Source: Nomia melanderi
Lineage: Eukaryota > Arthropoda > Insecta > Hymenoptera > Halictidae
NCBI RefSeq assembly: GCF_051020985.1
Contig: NC_135003.1
Location: 10,657,501-10,721,500, forward strand
Direction: 5' to 3'
Length of the DNA: 64,000 nucleotides
Part shown: positions 13,901 to 27,729 of the stretch, in pieces
Position numbering within the stretch: position 1 is the first letter of the stretch
Layout: each line of letters starts with the position of its first letter
Program-made: the position numbers and the translations under genes
Notes under the pieces: generated by a model
Seen by the model: only the letters and a program-made list of their open reading frames with translations
What the model was told of the DNA's origin: nothing
The model's database searches: none

Positions 13901-16900
13901 GGAAGGAGAGGCAGGCTTCGAATTTATGCAAATATAAACAACGCCCCTCCAGTTACTACGACGAAGTGCGTGAAATCGTGGAACGCAAATCAAGCAACGG
14001 ATACGGTCGATTGAATACGTAAAATCGGAGGATTCGATAAACAACGAGCCCGTGCCTGCTCGGTTTGCGAACGGAGGAGGGAAAGCAACGGAAAAAAGTT
14101 CGACAACGGGAGAAACTTTAGCGACGACAATTTATATTATTGTTTAGAAAACCTTCGGAAATCTCGGTTTGTATTTCGCTTCAGAAATTGGGAAAACAAA
14201 TTGCGTCGACCGTTTAGTCTATTTAACGGGCGGATAGTTTCTATTTTCGATGGTAAGCGTTTGCGGGGAAACTTGCGGATATTTTCGAATTTAAAAGAAA
14301 ACCACTGTGAATTCTGTCTCGGACACGTGAAAACCTTTACTGTTAACCATGCGATATTGTTTCCGATAAATTTGAATTCTTTCAATTTTATCGAATACGC
14401 TGAATGTTTAAATTCGATACACAAGGGAAAATGAATAATGAAATTCGATATTTTATTGAAAATATACACTTTTACGGAGAACACCAGATATTTTGGATAG
14501 CTTACTTTTTTACAGGAACAAATTGATTGAAAGAAGATGTAGTGAGTCTCTCGGGGAACCTGGCATCGTTTCCCAACTACTAGTTTATGCCAAGTCACTA
14601 CTGGAAACAGACAACACCGCTGCGCAGTCAATGTTTGCTCTTACGAGCGCGGGTGGAAACAGCGATTAATGGGCAGACACGTTAGCCAAGTTGCATTGTA
14701 TAGCGCACGTATTTCGTGAATTTTTCGCTTATCGATTTTCACGGGAATGACACTTCCGTTTGATTCAATTTGTTATACGCATTTACGGGAATATTAACTT
14801 AGAACAAATAAAATTATAGAAAATTATTTTTCCTACGAAATGTTATAAAATGCACGACACTTCAATTGTCTTGTACAGATTCCTATATATTCGGAACATA
14901 AAATTAGTTACTGCGATGGTTATTAAATAACCGATAAATAAAAACGGTTAGCACAATAATCTTTGAACTTCCGAGTAACAATATTTGTTTGATTTAAGAG
15001 GTATATTAAAAATTAATTGTTTAAACATTCTATGATATATTTATAAACATCTCGAGCGAAGATAATAAATTCAAACCTGTCGAATGACTGTATTCTGAAA
15101 GAAGAATAAGTTATGGTAAAAAGGGGCAGAGGGAAAGAGTAGCGCACAGTTGACTGTAAATCCACATCGACGCATGCAAACCTCCATGAAAAATGGTGTC
15201 CCGAACAAATTATTCCAACGGCCGGTATTTCCCGGTGGCAGTGATTTATCGTAAACGAGCAATCAATACATTTCACAAATTTTTTGGTCGCATGACCGAG
15301 CGTTACCATTCTCTCTTTTTTTTTGGTGTCGCTATTTTATTTCTTCCTCGCGTCGAAAATAAAAGGTTACGAGTGGACCAGCGGGTTATCGCCTCCGTGG
15401 AACCGCGATATTCGATTGTTGTGCAGGAGAAATTCAAGATGAAAGCCCGATGGAAAATGCTGAAACGTCTAGTCGTGAAATCGCCCGGATTAAACGTGGC
15501 ACTGACTCGACGCGTCAATCCAGAAAATATTCAGATCGTATATAGAATCTACCGATTAAATTCTTCTTAAATAATAGAGTAGCGATATCATTTCATTATG
15601 GAGGCACAAGGAATTTTATGAAAACATTATACATTCCAGAATAACATTAAAGCTTTCCCTGTGAAACTTCAATCGATCGAATCATTTATTAACCAAATAA
15701 TACCACCGACAATAGAGCGATTCATTCTAAAATATGATCGTATAATGAAGGGATTGCAAAACGAACGATTTGTCGTCAAATTTTATATCGTGCACGTTCT
15801 ATAAACGCATTTGGTATGCAGATTACCGATGACGCAGTACGAAGAATATTTTGTTAATGATTTCAGCTTACCATTTTAATGAGAAAATGGCGGACCTACG
15901 GATCATTTGTTGAGCTGCCAATGGGAACAGCCGCAAACAGCAATAGATGAATCGTTTGCATTAGCTGAATCGAAAATCGCTCATTACCTATGACGTTATT
16001 ATTTAAGTGGCTATCGGTGAACGCTATTTATCTTTTAACTTTCGAGCGCTTTTTAACTTTCCGGGTGAGCAGTTTCCTGGAGCGGCCGGGAAAAACGCGG
16101 AGGAGTGCACGTGAATCTTACAAATGCGCGACGCATGTAAGTTTCGAAGATGGACGGCGGCCCGTCGGTTTTGCGCGAAACTTGAACTTTCAAATATCTC
16201 ATTAATTCCCAACTGTCTGCCAGTGGCAGTCATAAGTTTCGCTGCTCGTGGCTGTTCCCAAAAGTTCAGAAGTATCGCGCGCCGAACGCGAAATAAAGAA
16301 ACGCCCCCGGAACTTCCGCGGACTTCGAAACGAACGTGGAATAGGCAGGTTCGACTTAACGCGACGGAACTAATGAATCGGTTCGTTAAACGGAGCACAC
16401 GCCCGTAGAAGATCGTCAGGTTTCTCTGATTACAACACCCTATTTTGCTGAATATTTTTAATAACTTCCATTATACTATTATTCTTTTCATGTTTACGAG
16501 TGAAATATATATATGCATATCGTCCAGTTCTCGGGTATCACAAATGTAATTACACAGTCCGTAAAAGAGGGAAAGTTTCTGTAAATATGAAGACGGCATC
16601 GAAACGACAAAAACGCCTGGAAAAAATACTTTCTGAAAACAAATGAAGTTAAACAAAGTTTTAATGTAACTGAGTATGTACAAAACTAAGTGCACTTACA
16701 TACCTCTATAAACCTCCGGTTACTACACTTATCTTTACAGAGTCGACGATCTTGCAACGCTTCGACGCATCTACTCACTGTATACCATTTTTGTTATAAA
16801 ACTTCACGAAGTAAACAGTGCGAACACCCGCCGTGAAACTCCAGTAACGCTAACCGTACCGCAAACCGATCAAATAACCGGTTTTAAAATTCGATTTAAA

Positions 16901-17048
16901 AAGCCGTGTTTCGTATCGTTCATTTCACTTTACATCAATTTTTATATTGTCAGATTAATCAGCGTCCCAATTTTCAACAAAAATACTGTGATTCTTCAAT
17001 TTTGCTCACTAGTGTAGTAAAATTGCAGAAAATCAATAAATTAAACAA

Positions 17049-17175
17049 TCTTATATTATTTATGATACATTATTATGTATGATATATTATTGTATATCAC
17101 ATCATATAATATATGATATATAAATATATGAAATTATATATAATTTATATTAACAAATTTATTATTATATGGCAT
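17049..17175. repeat. AT-rich low-complexity tract
   Basis: A run dominated by TATAT, ATAATATATG and TTATTATATG, with imperfect short repeats, such as TGATATATTA and TATGATATATA. The short open frame through it is low complexity. Confidence 0.8.
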
Positions 17176-20100
17176 ATAGTTGCGTATTGTAATAATTACA
17201 TTACATTCTCGTATTTTATTATAAAAGGCCGATATAAATCTGTTTTAATTTTGCCCGCTGAGATCTCGCGAACACCCCACTGTGCGTCAACTTTCAAACA
17301 ACAAACTTAGGATCCGTTATCAGGAACAATTTCACGACCGACGCCTCCCGAGTTACATTAACCGTGATCGACTCTAATCCCATACGGAAATTACGAATAC
17401 CCGCGCGCTGCGAACGGGCCGTCTATTTGTTCCCGATAACGAATGGCCAATTTGCCTCGACTCGCGCAGCTTATTGTGCGCGCGTCCATAATACCCGCTG
17501 TTTCTGGAAAACGTCGAGGACCCGAAACTTAACTGGGCCATGGATCCCGTACAAATCCATCCTCCCCTTTCCTCTAACGGAACCCACCTCCGCGTTGTCG
17601 CGATATCGCGCCCGCCGCCCTGCTCAACCACCGAACCAGCCTCACCCCCTTAACGTCCCCCTCCGACCCGTTCGCGACTCCCGCGTTTCGGTCCTCCTAT
17701 CATCCCGGTTTCTCCGACCTACTTTCCGTCTTCACGGACGGAACTTCGTTTGTTTGTGTTGGAAGTTCGATCGTTTAATTACTCCATAAATTAACATTGA
17801 ATTATACAGAATCGGAGATTTTTTCCCCTAGCGCGGATATTCTCCTCTTCCGCGACGGAAAATTCGTGGCGTGTTTTTGCCCTGATAATTCGCGCCCGGC
17901 GAGCGACCGCTCGACGTTTTCGGCCGGAGCATCGTTCCGCGCGATGACTCCCGCGGAATTGATGACTCTCGGCCTAGCCACCCCCTATGCTCGACCGGTT
18001 AATGCTTTCCTGTTTGCCGCGCAGTGACGCGGGACCGCCTATGGTCAGACAACGCGGCCGCGATCTCCCGGCCTCTCTGCCGGCTATCGATTAAATACCG
18101 CGTCGTTTTGTATCGATTTAATATTTCTGCGCCGCGGTCGTGTGTCGGGGCTCAGATAGCGTACGAGTCACATTCAGATGCGCACAATAGGTAATAGGTT
18201 TTCCGTGGCAGCGCACGTCCTGCCCTTTCTGAAACACCTACCGGCTGAATCACGCGATCGAGTCGCTGCTGTCCTATTGAAGGCGGGATAAAGTCAGTGG
18301 GAGTGTATCGTGAATGGTAACGGGGATCATTTTTAGTTTCTCGTTGGGTAACAGTACCATTTGCTTCGACAGAGATGAAGTGGTTTTTGGTCAATGGAAA
18401 AAATGATTTCCCTCGATTTCGACGAATCAAGCGTTGCGACGAAAACTAGTAAAGTTTGTTCTTAAGTAATCAACAGTCTGGGAGAAAGTAGATTGTGTTT
18501 TTCAGAGTTGCATACATGAAAACGCGCTAATAACGGAATTGGGTGTTACGTTATTCATTCACTGCTGGCCGCTAAAGGAAAAGGAAATTACCAGTCAAAT
18601 GCATTACGCTATTTCAACCGATACGATTATAATAATAATTGCCATGTATGTCGCAATAAACAACGAAATTTAATGCGAATTATAATACGTATCGAATAAC
18701 ACGGTTGCCGCGATAAAGCCGTGGTATTACAATTCAGAAATTCCACCCCTCGGAAGCGATTAATTGTGTATTGAGTTACATGCTCCTAGACTCTCCGAGC
18801 TCCGTATTCCTCGGCTCGCGTACCGGTAGAAGAAAACTGGGTCAACAGTGTTTGAAAAGGATAAGCAAGACGCTTACGAGGCCGGGTCGCCGTAAAGCAG
18901 AATCTTCCGTCGGACAAAGCGTGCCGGAGTCGCAGAATTAGATGCAAACGATGCGTCGAAGTTGCGGGCGGGGAGGGGACAGGACCTACTGTATCCCAAG
19001 AGCGCGCGGGTCTCCTTTGTGGGTCCACACAATGTGCTTCATAAATTGCATAATCTCGCTTTTATCATGCAAAGTGGATCGGCCCGTAATTACGTCAGTA
19101 CGACGGCGAACACTCGAAGAAGCGTTCGAACTTACCGAGCTGTGAAATAAGCTGGGTTTATAGCGAGCCCGGCCGGTGGAGCGAGCGAGACGGTGACAAA
19201 AAACAGCCGCTGCGGATCGTACAGGCGATGAGTATTGCCCATAAAATTTTTCATCGCGACTGTACACCGCATAAATACGATCGTAACTTTTCTAATCTCC
19301 GGGATGAAGAGCGTCGACACGTATGGATGCCACCGGAGAAGAAAAATACCCGACTCCGGGCGGGGGTGTCGGAATTTTTTGCTGGAACTCGTTGAATAGC
19401 GTCCATTACCCGTCAATTATTTTCGATGAAACGCTCCTCCGCCGCGGATAAAACCTACTTTTACCGTCAACGAATTCCGGAGAAGCATCGCGGAGTCTCG
19501 TAGTTACGGCTGAATGCCAGGATACTGTGCAAAAACGTACTCGACTTTCTACGCGTTTCGCGAATCCTGCTTTATCAATCAAATTTATCGTGTTTCTCGG
19601 ACTAATATCGTCAAGATTACGCGAATGCGAAGTCCATTATCGTCGCGTTCACTGTTCTCTCGTTATTTGCGAATGTTTACAGAGAACTTCGTTGAATTAG
19701 AGAACTTCTACAGTGAAACAACATTGAATTCAAAAATTCCTCGCGACTGATCCTCTAACATATTCAAGGCTGAATGCAAAGGTCCGCGGAAGAAATGGTA
19801 TCGAGGATAAATTTAAACAGCGGTAAACGCGTTAATAAAACATCGATAAAATAGATCCTCATCCGGAGAGAATCGGGATAGGGGATGAGCCGTGGAGATA
19901 TGGAAGACGGGAACGGGGTCGGACGAAAATCGTTCGGGGCGAATTCAATCTGGAAACAGTTGGGCAAACGCGACGGTGCTCGGACGTCGAGCGAGAAGTT
20001 CGTCGGGCAGAATCTCCTGGGTGTATCGCGGAAACGCCAAAATCCGCCGGCGGGCAACGTCGGGTATCGCCATGCGAACCGCTGGAATTGGCGTGGTCCC

Positions 20101-20330
20101 ATCGGACATAAATTTCAATCAACGGCAGAGCAACGACGCTTCTACCGTCGACGGCAGCCGGTTCGAAGGGAATCCGAAATACAATCGCGTCCTCATTGAA
20201 GGCGTCGCTCGCATACTTCGACCCCTAGATATTTATTGCTACCTGATCGAAGGTAGGTACGCTGATTGGTTCCAGGCTGGTCCCTCGTTTCTGCGCGTTA
20301 CACGACGCGCATGGATACGTAAATTCCAGC

Positions 20331-20369
20331 GGCGACGGCGGCGGCAGCAGCAGCAGCGGCGGCCGCTGG
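20331..20369. repeat. GCR trinucleotide-rich tract
   Basis: GGCGAC, GGC and GCA units in tandem, ending in GGCGGCCGCTGG. The open frame through it reads as poly Arg/Gln or, on the other strand, Leu/Pro. Confidence 0.8.
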
Positions 20370-23300
20370 TTTCCGTTGATTGGTCCCGGGGACTCGAAAT
20401 TTGCATTAAACAAAACCGGCGGTTGGGTATCGTTTGCGTCGTCGTTATCGCTGATCGATCGACGTAATTCGGTGATATCGATCACTGGACTACGAAGTTT
20501 CGTGCGAACTTTATCGTCGAGGGCAGAGGACTCGGAAGTGAAATGAAATTTGCTTTCTTCCGCATCGAGGACGCAGATACATTAAAGATATTGCAAGAAA
20601 GAAGTGGATTTTATTTGAAGCCCTGTTTTATCCATCTTCCGGTAGTACCTCAGAAGTCACCAATGTATCAAGGTCTTCGGTTTATTGGTTCATCTTGGCT
20701 CGCGCAAGGGAAATGGGCTCGTAAATCTGGGTCGAAGGTTTCTCTTTTTAATTTTATTATCCGTCGGTTTGTTATTAGTACAGAATGAAGGACGAGGAAG
20801 GAACTCTGCGAGAATTTTATTAAAAGTAACAACGCTGTTGAATCGCTGATAGATTTCTAAAGTTACGCGTTACTCCCACGGTTTCAGTTCCCATCGGTGT
20901 CCATCGTTTTTATTTCGGACGGAAATATACTTTTAATCTGCGCTCTTTCGATTTTGACGTTCCGGAGATTCAACGACGAGATTGTACGACCTACTTCGAA
21001 ACTCCTACGTCAGACTAAATCAATTTCCCATTTTTATGTTTTTAATCAATCTCCGGTGATTCTATCGTAGCCCAGCGCGCCTCTCGCCGCCGTTTCCTAC
21101 GGCACTTTCGTATCCGATTTCTCCTATGAGTAAAAGCTACAATATCAATTACACTGTAGCAGAGCTCTTCCATAGAATTTGTTCATCTTCCAGCTTTAAG
21201 AAATTACATCTCCATTCGATTCCTGAAGATCAACGTCACAGGGAGAAACTAACTTCATTAATTTTGTAAACGTCGAAACGAACCTTCCACGAAACATCGT
21301 TTGGAAACAAAATAATCAAATTAAAATAATCTTGAAGGAATCAATTTCTTTTGAACTTAGTACCGTACACTCTCTCAAGTGCCGCTTGTACGAACGCTTT
21401 TATCGAAATGCATCAGCAAGATGTTATTTGGAAATCACTATCCGCATTATCCGTTGTCGTCGATATCCCTCCAACAATACCTTTCGAGGTCCCGGAGTCG
21501 CATCAGGCCTGACCGATACAAGTTGAAACGGCACCTGTCGCACCCTCGTAAAACGAAAATTGCTTCATTAAGTTTTCCTTGCTGGGTCGCCTCAAGACGG
21601 TTTTGTTTGCCGATCGGTGCGCCGCACCGGGGCCATTCAACCGTGCTGCAAACGTTACGAGCAAGTGACATTTCCCCGACAATCGAACGTTTTCTTGTTC
21701 GACCGGCGATCCGCCCGGGGAAACGAAGCGCCGCGTCAGAATATTGCCTTCCTCGTTCATTGGCAGGTTTTAATTAACTTCGCGTTCAGAAAAGTAATAA
21801 TACCCGCGCACTTTACATAAACTCGATAAACGAGAAACACGAGGACGCCGGGCCAGTGGCAGGGATGGAACGAAGGGAGAGGGAGCGAGTGCTGCCGGGA
21901 ACAGCCGCGCGCGGCGGCTCAGATTGATTCGAGAAACGTTACATTGTGTCCTCGTTATTGCGCGGCTGCCGAGTGCATTCTCTGGTGCATCCGACTGTAA
22001 CGGACCAACCTGTGATTGCTCGGAATTTTCAAACGGAGATATTACTTTGTTCCCTTCGCCTCGAACAACCGGGTAACAGGGAATGTTTCGTGGCATTTAA
22101 TAAACGATTAACGAGTTTGCTTTCGTTTAACCCATTCCCCGCTGAAACCCCGGCCGCCCCGTTAATGTACGCCTGTGTATGAACGACCGTCAAACTAAAA
22201 TAATCGAGCTACGGTGAAACTCTTACGCTACTGGTAGATTGCGATCACTTAGGAAGGTCTTTATTGAAACCTCATTGAATTACAACATTCAAACACGGCG
22301 TGGAAGTGTTTAAATACTGTTACACAGATAGATAGAACGTCGTTTAAAGCATGAAGTAAAAATATTTTATAATCAGATCATCCTTCAGAAATGTGAAGGA
22401 AGCTTTTGGAACATGGAAATCTTAGTATCTCAGCGTGCGTTCCAACCAGATGCGTAATGTACGAAAAATGGTAACCGTAAGGAGCTTCCGTCGGCAAGTT
22501 CCTCGCGGTTAAACGTGCGACGGCGGCGGAAACTTGTTCCCATTCATCGCGCAGTTTACGCGATCGCGCTCGTTTCCGGCAACATCCGGCCGAAACTTCC
22601 TCGAACAAGAACGCCCGAAGGACCTTCCGTAATTAGGAAATTCAGCAGGCCAGGGCGCGCATCCAGTTACAAAAGAAGGGAAGAAAACCGCGTGTCTCGT
22701 TAAGGTAACGCGCCCGGTACTGGAAGTTTGATTAGTCGGGCAGCCCGTGCAAGCAGAATATTAGCGAACGTGGCTGAGAACTTGTTCATTAATGGATCGG
22801 GGAGTTGGATGCCTTGGTAAATCCACGTTGTAATCTGACGACTGGATCGAAGGATTGGCGCGGGGTAAGGGTCACGGGGGTGGATCGTGGGGTGGCAATT
22901 GAAACTGCCAGCAACAGCCGAACAGTTCCAAGCCGGCGCGGTTTCGCAGGGTCTGTCTGCAACTAATATACGCGCGTGTAATTAGTTGTGTCGCGCTCGA
23001 TAGTGCGCTTCGTGGCTGATTTGTTGTTCGCTATACTAATTTTATTGGCTCCCCTCCGCCGCGCCGCGCTATCGGCTCCACGCGTCTGTTTCTGTAACTA
23101 CGTACCTACGTGAACTAACTGCCTCTGTATTTGTCAACCGTTCCGTACTGGTGATTACGGAAGTCGGGAAACTTCGCGGCAACGGAAATTAGTGACGCGA
23201 AATCACGATCGCGTGTCGCGATTTCGAGGAATCGATTCGATGGACTTCTTTAAAAATGTTGAAACGATTTCACAGCGATTATGAAATAGGATGTGAAATT

Positions 23301-23591
23301 AACATCGTTTTACTTTATTCGAGAAATTCTTTAAGGGAATTACAAAATTCGGAAGTGAGAACACACATTTTTACTACGATAAGGATCCGCGGGATCGGTG
23401 AGAAGGAGAGGGAAGAAAATACGAGTCGAAACGTTAGAAAAACATTTACATATTTATATATATATAAAATATAATACAATTTGTTACAGTGTAGATGATA
23501 GTGTAGCGTTTAGACGTTAATATCCAGTGTAAATTAAGTATAAATCTAAGAGCAGTATGGAAGGACAGGGCGCCCGGTATGCGTACGAATT

Positions 23592-23659
23592 GTGTACGCG
23601 CGCGCGCTCTCCTCGATCCCCCCTCTGAAACACACTCGCGCGCGCGCGCGCGTGTACAC
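23592..23659. repeat. CG-alternating inverted repeat
   Basis: GTGTACGCGCGCGCGC at 23592-23607 and a (CG)n tract ending in GTGTACAC near 23637-23658 are inverted copies. They are separated by about 30 bases of pyrimidine-rich sequence. Long CG/TG alternation of this sort can adopt Z-DNA, and the arms can pair as a hairpin. Confidence 0.8.
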
Positions 23660-26070
23660 GTCGCTAACTGTAAGTTTTGCCTTTCTTTTTCTTTCGTTTT
23701 TCCATTTTCGTTCAACACGGTTACATGGAAATTATAAAGATAAGAGATACTGTTTACCTAGCTACCTGAATTCGAGTGTAGGTGCTTATAAAGAGTCCGG
23801 GACGTAATTTTAAATCTAAAAACTATATACAGGATACCTATGTACACGCACACGCTATTCGCTCGTTTCCTTAAACCACTCGCTTTTTCTTTTCGCTTGC
23901 GTCGCCGCCCGGTGGCCCGTGTATCGGGGAACGGGCCGCGGTTATCGTTCCCGGCGTTCTCTAATCTCTCTTCTACATACAGTACATACACGTGTCCGAT
24001 TTCCTGGCCCCACCATGTTTTCGTGAAACGCGCTCGTTCACCTTCCGCCCATTACCTCGCGGTCGTTTCGATCGAATCGTTCGGCATTCGCCGAATCCCG
24101 GTAATAATCACGCACGCGTGTCGCCGAATCCGATCGAGCATCGTTGATCGTTCGGCAAGCTCTCGTTCCTTCGCCTATCATCTCCTCTCCCCTTCGTCTC
24201 AGGTACTGCTCGTTGCTCGTTCAATCTCCTGAACGAACGCATCACCATGTGTATATTGTACAATGTGCAATTAGATCCGATCCAGAAACGACCGGGTGTG
24301 AAATTCGTGATCGAACGTCGCTCCGTTACAATCTGATAACATCGTTCGGATGCAGATTCGATCAACGTCCTCCGCTCGGACACAGTCGAAAGCAAGATGG
24401 GCGCCAGGATTAACGGGCCTTTAAGAGACGAACCAGCTAACGTACACACGATGCAAGATCATTTTTAGTATAAATGCGTAATATCGTTCCCTATGTATCT
24501 AACATAATTATTCCAGTATAAATGACATTTACTTGTGACACTTTGCTTGATTGTTCTGGTCAATATCACCGGCAGTTCCTATCACCATCCTAAACACTCC
24601 TGAAACTCCTCCCTTACAGCCCTCGGTACGGCGGCGACGTCGCGACTGAGAAATCGACGTCGACGTCGCGCAACGCGGAAGAAGTCACGGAACGATTTCG
24701 ACCGTCGCCATTCTCGCACGGCCGATTATAACGAGCTCCTTCGCCGATGATAAATCATCGCTTATCCCCTTGGCGGATCGTACGGTTACGTACACGCAGC
24801 GCAGAAATTCGAGGGAAAGAAAGCGGCAATGGTTCTCGTTCGTTTCTCAAACTGTAACGCTCTTTCTCCTCACAATCCCCTTTCGTATTAATCTCCGGTC
24901 GATACTTGGCCGAATGCGAACGTTCCCTTTGGATAGAAATTGTTTGAAAAAACATAATGAACTTGCCTATGTACAGTTTCTGTAAAATCTAGTTTTGTAA
25001 AATGTGGCTTTACATAATATTTAATGCGACATTATTTCGTTCTTCCGATATTAACGGCGTTCCTACGGAAGACAAAGTTTTATTTCATTTTCGAGTCTTC
25101 AAATTTACTTACGGAAATATATATTTGCATAAATTTCCGCAGTTCACGTATCACGTTTCACATGAGTAAGCAAACAGAAAAGGAAAAAACGGAATAGCGA
25201 TATTTGACGAGCATGGAACAAGAAATTATTGTATACTGTCTCTTAACCCATTTTTTACTGCCAGTCTCTTTTAACCACTTCGAAACTTCAATGAGAACGG
25301 GAATATAAAACCCCGAACATTCACGGTACACAATCTCTATTAAAGTTTCATGAAAAATATGAATTTTTAATTCGTTTTCTGCGTCGGACCTGAATATAAT
25401 TTATTAAACGAATTACGAACTGATTTAACCGTGTAACTGAAAAAAAAATGTTAATTCAGACTAGTAAATGGCATATTTTTGCAAAGTACGAACGTATTTA
25501 ATCATGGAAATAATTAAACACTCGAATTAATAAATTTAATTTTTGAAAAATGACTATTTACTTTTTACCGGGCTATTTATCGATACACTCTAGACCCCCA
25601 TTAGCGCGGTAATAAAACGAAGACCTCGGGTAATTTTATTGAATCTTTTATAAAGCTGAATTTGAAAACATTGAAATCAATGTAATCTGCAGGAACATTC
25701 AGCTTCTGAAGATTAATCCCTCGGAAAGTTTGTTGAAAAGTAGAAAATAAAATCAACAGAACGTCCACAGCCGGCCAACGCTTCGTCGTCCGCCAATAAC
25801 GACGATGATTCCGTCGGGCAATATCCGTTCCCAGATCTCGTGTACTGAATACGCATGTGTTCGTGTATGTAGACTCGATGATATTACGAATTCGATGTAA
25901 TAAACGAAGAACGGCGAACGGAAAAGAAGGGGTATATAATGGCTGATTGGCAGTGGTTGGTTTCGAATTGGGTTTCACGCTGACATTAGCGAAGCGACGA
26001 TTGACAGTTCATCCCGGCAAACTCGATTCGACGATTAACGATGGACAACGATGAGGTTCGAAAGGAACGG

Positions 26071-26090
26071 TACATATACATATACATATA
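26071..26090. repeat. TACATA microsatellite
   Basis: TACATATACATATACATATA, three tandem units of about six bases, followed by AT-rich sequence. Confidence 0.85.
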
Positions 26091-26153
26091 TTTTAATATA
26101 TAGTTACTTTTCTTCCTTTAAATCCCTTTCTATCTTTCTTCCTTCTTTTCCTT

Positions 26154-26173
26154 CTTTCTTTCTTTCTTTCTTT
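26154..26173. repeat. (CTTT)5 microsatellite
   Basis: Five perfect CTTT units, within a longer pyrimidine tract that starts near 26110. Confidence 0.9.
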
Positions 26174-26710
26174 GGCGCCTAATTATGTGTTTCCGCGTGA
26201 TGTTTGGTGATCGCTCGACTGCCCTACGGTCTTCTACACATACAGATCCCCTATGACATTTATCGAATAATCGTAGTATTAAATTGTAAAACGTAGCTAC
26301 GCGTTTATTCCATTACCGATTAGTCGACTACAGGAGGTTCCTACTACGCTAGGGAGAGAGCTTTTATCATCGACAATCGGTCGTCTTCTCAAAGCACGCC
26401 TTTCGCAGTGTTCAAACGTCGGCGACTATAAGCTGTTGTTCGATCGACGACCGTTTAGAAGGAAAAAATCATGTATACGCGAATCAAGTCGTTTTATAAT
26501 TCCCCGTGAAAATATTTCCGATAGAACACGCGCTCTTAGCTGGGCTCCCCGAGTTTTTCGTGCTGTCCTTTTGTCACGCGGCGAGGGCCGCGTTTTTCCT
26601 CGACGCTTTACGGAATTCAGGAAAAATATGCACGCGTTTTAGGGGACCGTCGACTACAACGCGCCCGCCGTCTATCGATCGACGGTGTTCCGTCGCCATG
26701 AGTCCTATCT

Positions 26711-26734
26711 TTCTCTCTCTCTCTCTCTCTCTCT
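26711..26734. repeat. (TC)n microsatellite
   Basis: About eleven TC units. The flanks are also pyrimidine-rich, which opens frames rich in Ser/Leu/Phe that are not coding. Confidence 0.9.
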
Positions 26735-27729
26735 GTTATTCTCGTTGCACGCCACCGTGCATGTCATTTTCATTTTTCTCGCTTTTTTCTCCTTCCGCGG
26801 ATCGAAAGAAGTCGAAGAACTTCTCTTCACGGTGTATTTCCCTTCTCTCTTTTTCTCTCGAACGCCCGAACAAGCGTCCCAGAAGCGTTCGATCGATCGG
26901 ACCGAAAACGAATCGCGATAGAAGTGGCCATTGTCGAGCTTCGGTTACCGAATCGAATTCAATCGGAGCGCGATAGAAGACGTTTAGAACGAAGCAGTCG
27001 TGAGTCGAACCTCTCTACCTACACATTCCTTCTTTTCTTCTCCTCCTCTTTTTAATCGCGTCGCGGACAACTCGTTGCATCGTTTCGAAGAAGATACCCA
27101 TTTTTTTGTCGTCTCTTCCCATTTTTATTTCTCGCTTCTTTTTTTTTTATTGTCTCGAGTGTAAATACGGAGGAATGAAAAACGGACGAAATTTGTCGAG
27201 CTACTTCGGGAAAAGTTGGTCGGGTTTGGTAACCGGGAGTACAGGAGATAACGGGAGAATCGAGCACGAATGAAAAATTCGAAACGTTCTTCCAAGAATA
27301 GCACCCCTTTGAAGCGTCACACGAAGGAACGGAAAGTACGCGTCGTTCGTCAATGGAACGACGCGGAAATCGGTCGAATTGTGATATTCGAGGAACGTCG
27401 TAGCGACAAGTGTTCCCGCTGGTGAGGGACTACGGGGTTCGCTAGTGACCCCGAGAATTCTCGTCAGGAACTGATCTGTTTGGCTCGTGTCGAAATTACG
27501 GAAATCCTGCGCCGCGCGAGACTTTCTCGTGAAGCCGAACTTCAATTCAAGATTTCGAATTCGAATTCCGTGAGATTCCGATGAACAACGAAAACCGTGA
27601 AACTTGAGAATTACCGAAAGCTCAACACCGCGGCAAAAGTAACAAAACGTTTCAACGGTCGCACCCAGGATCAAAAGAATTCGTTAAACGGAAAGAAAGG
27701 TTGACTGAGAAAAGAAAATAATATTGCAC

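Larger units (their letters stand above)
7516..23591. other. Intergenic sequence without a supported gene
   Basis: Sixteen kilobases with only short or composition-driven open frames, such as those at 12.2 kb, 14.1-14.6 kb and 19.9-20.5 kb. Only simple repeats were recognised. Distal exons or regulatory elements cannot be excluded. Confidence 0.55.
23660..27729. other. Intergenic sequence with pyrimidine tracts
   Basis: Contains several microsatellites near 26.1-26.7 kb and a short imperfect palindrome (GACGTCGCG and its neighbours) near 24635-24670. No gene is supported. Confidence 0.55.

Noticed and set aside
14137..14631. 164-codon minus-strand frame
   Set aside because: Basic and low in motif content, no splice context and not recognised; treated as chance.
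19892..20467. 191-codon plus-strand frame
   Set aside because: Runs through a GCR trinucleotide tract, with Arg-rich low-complexity translation and open frames on both strands.
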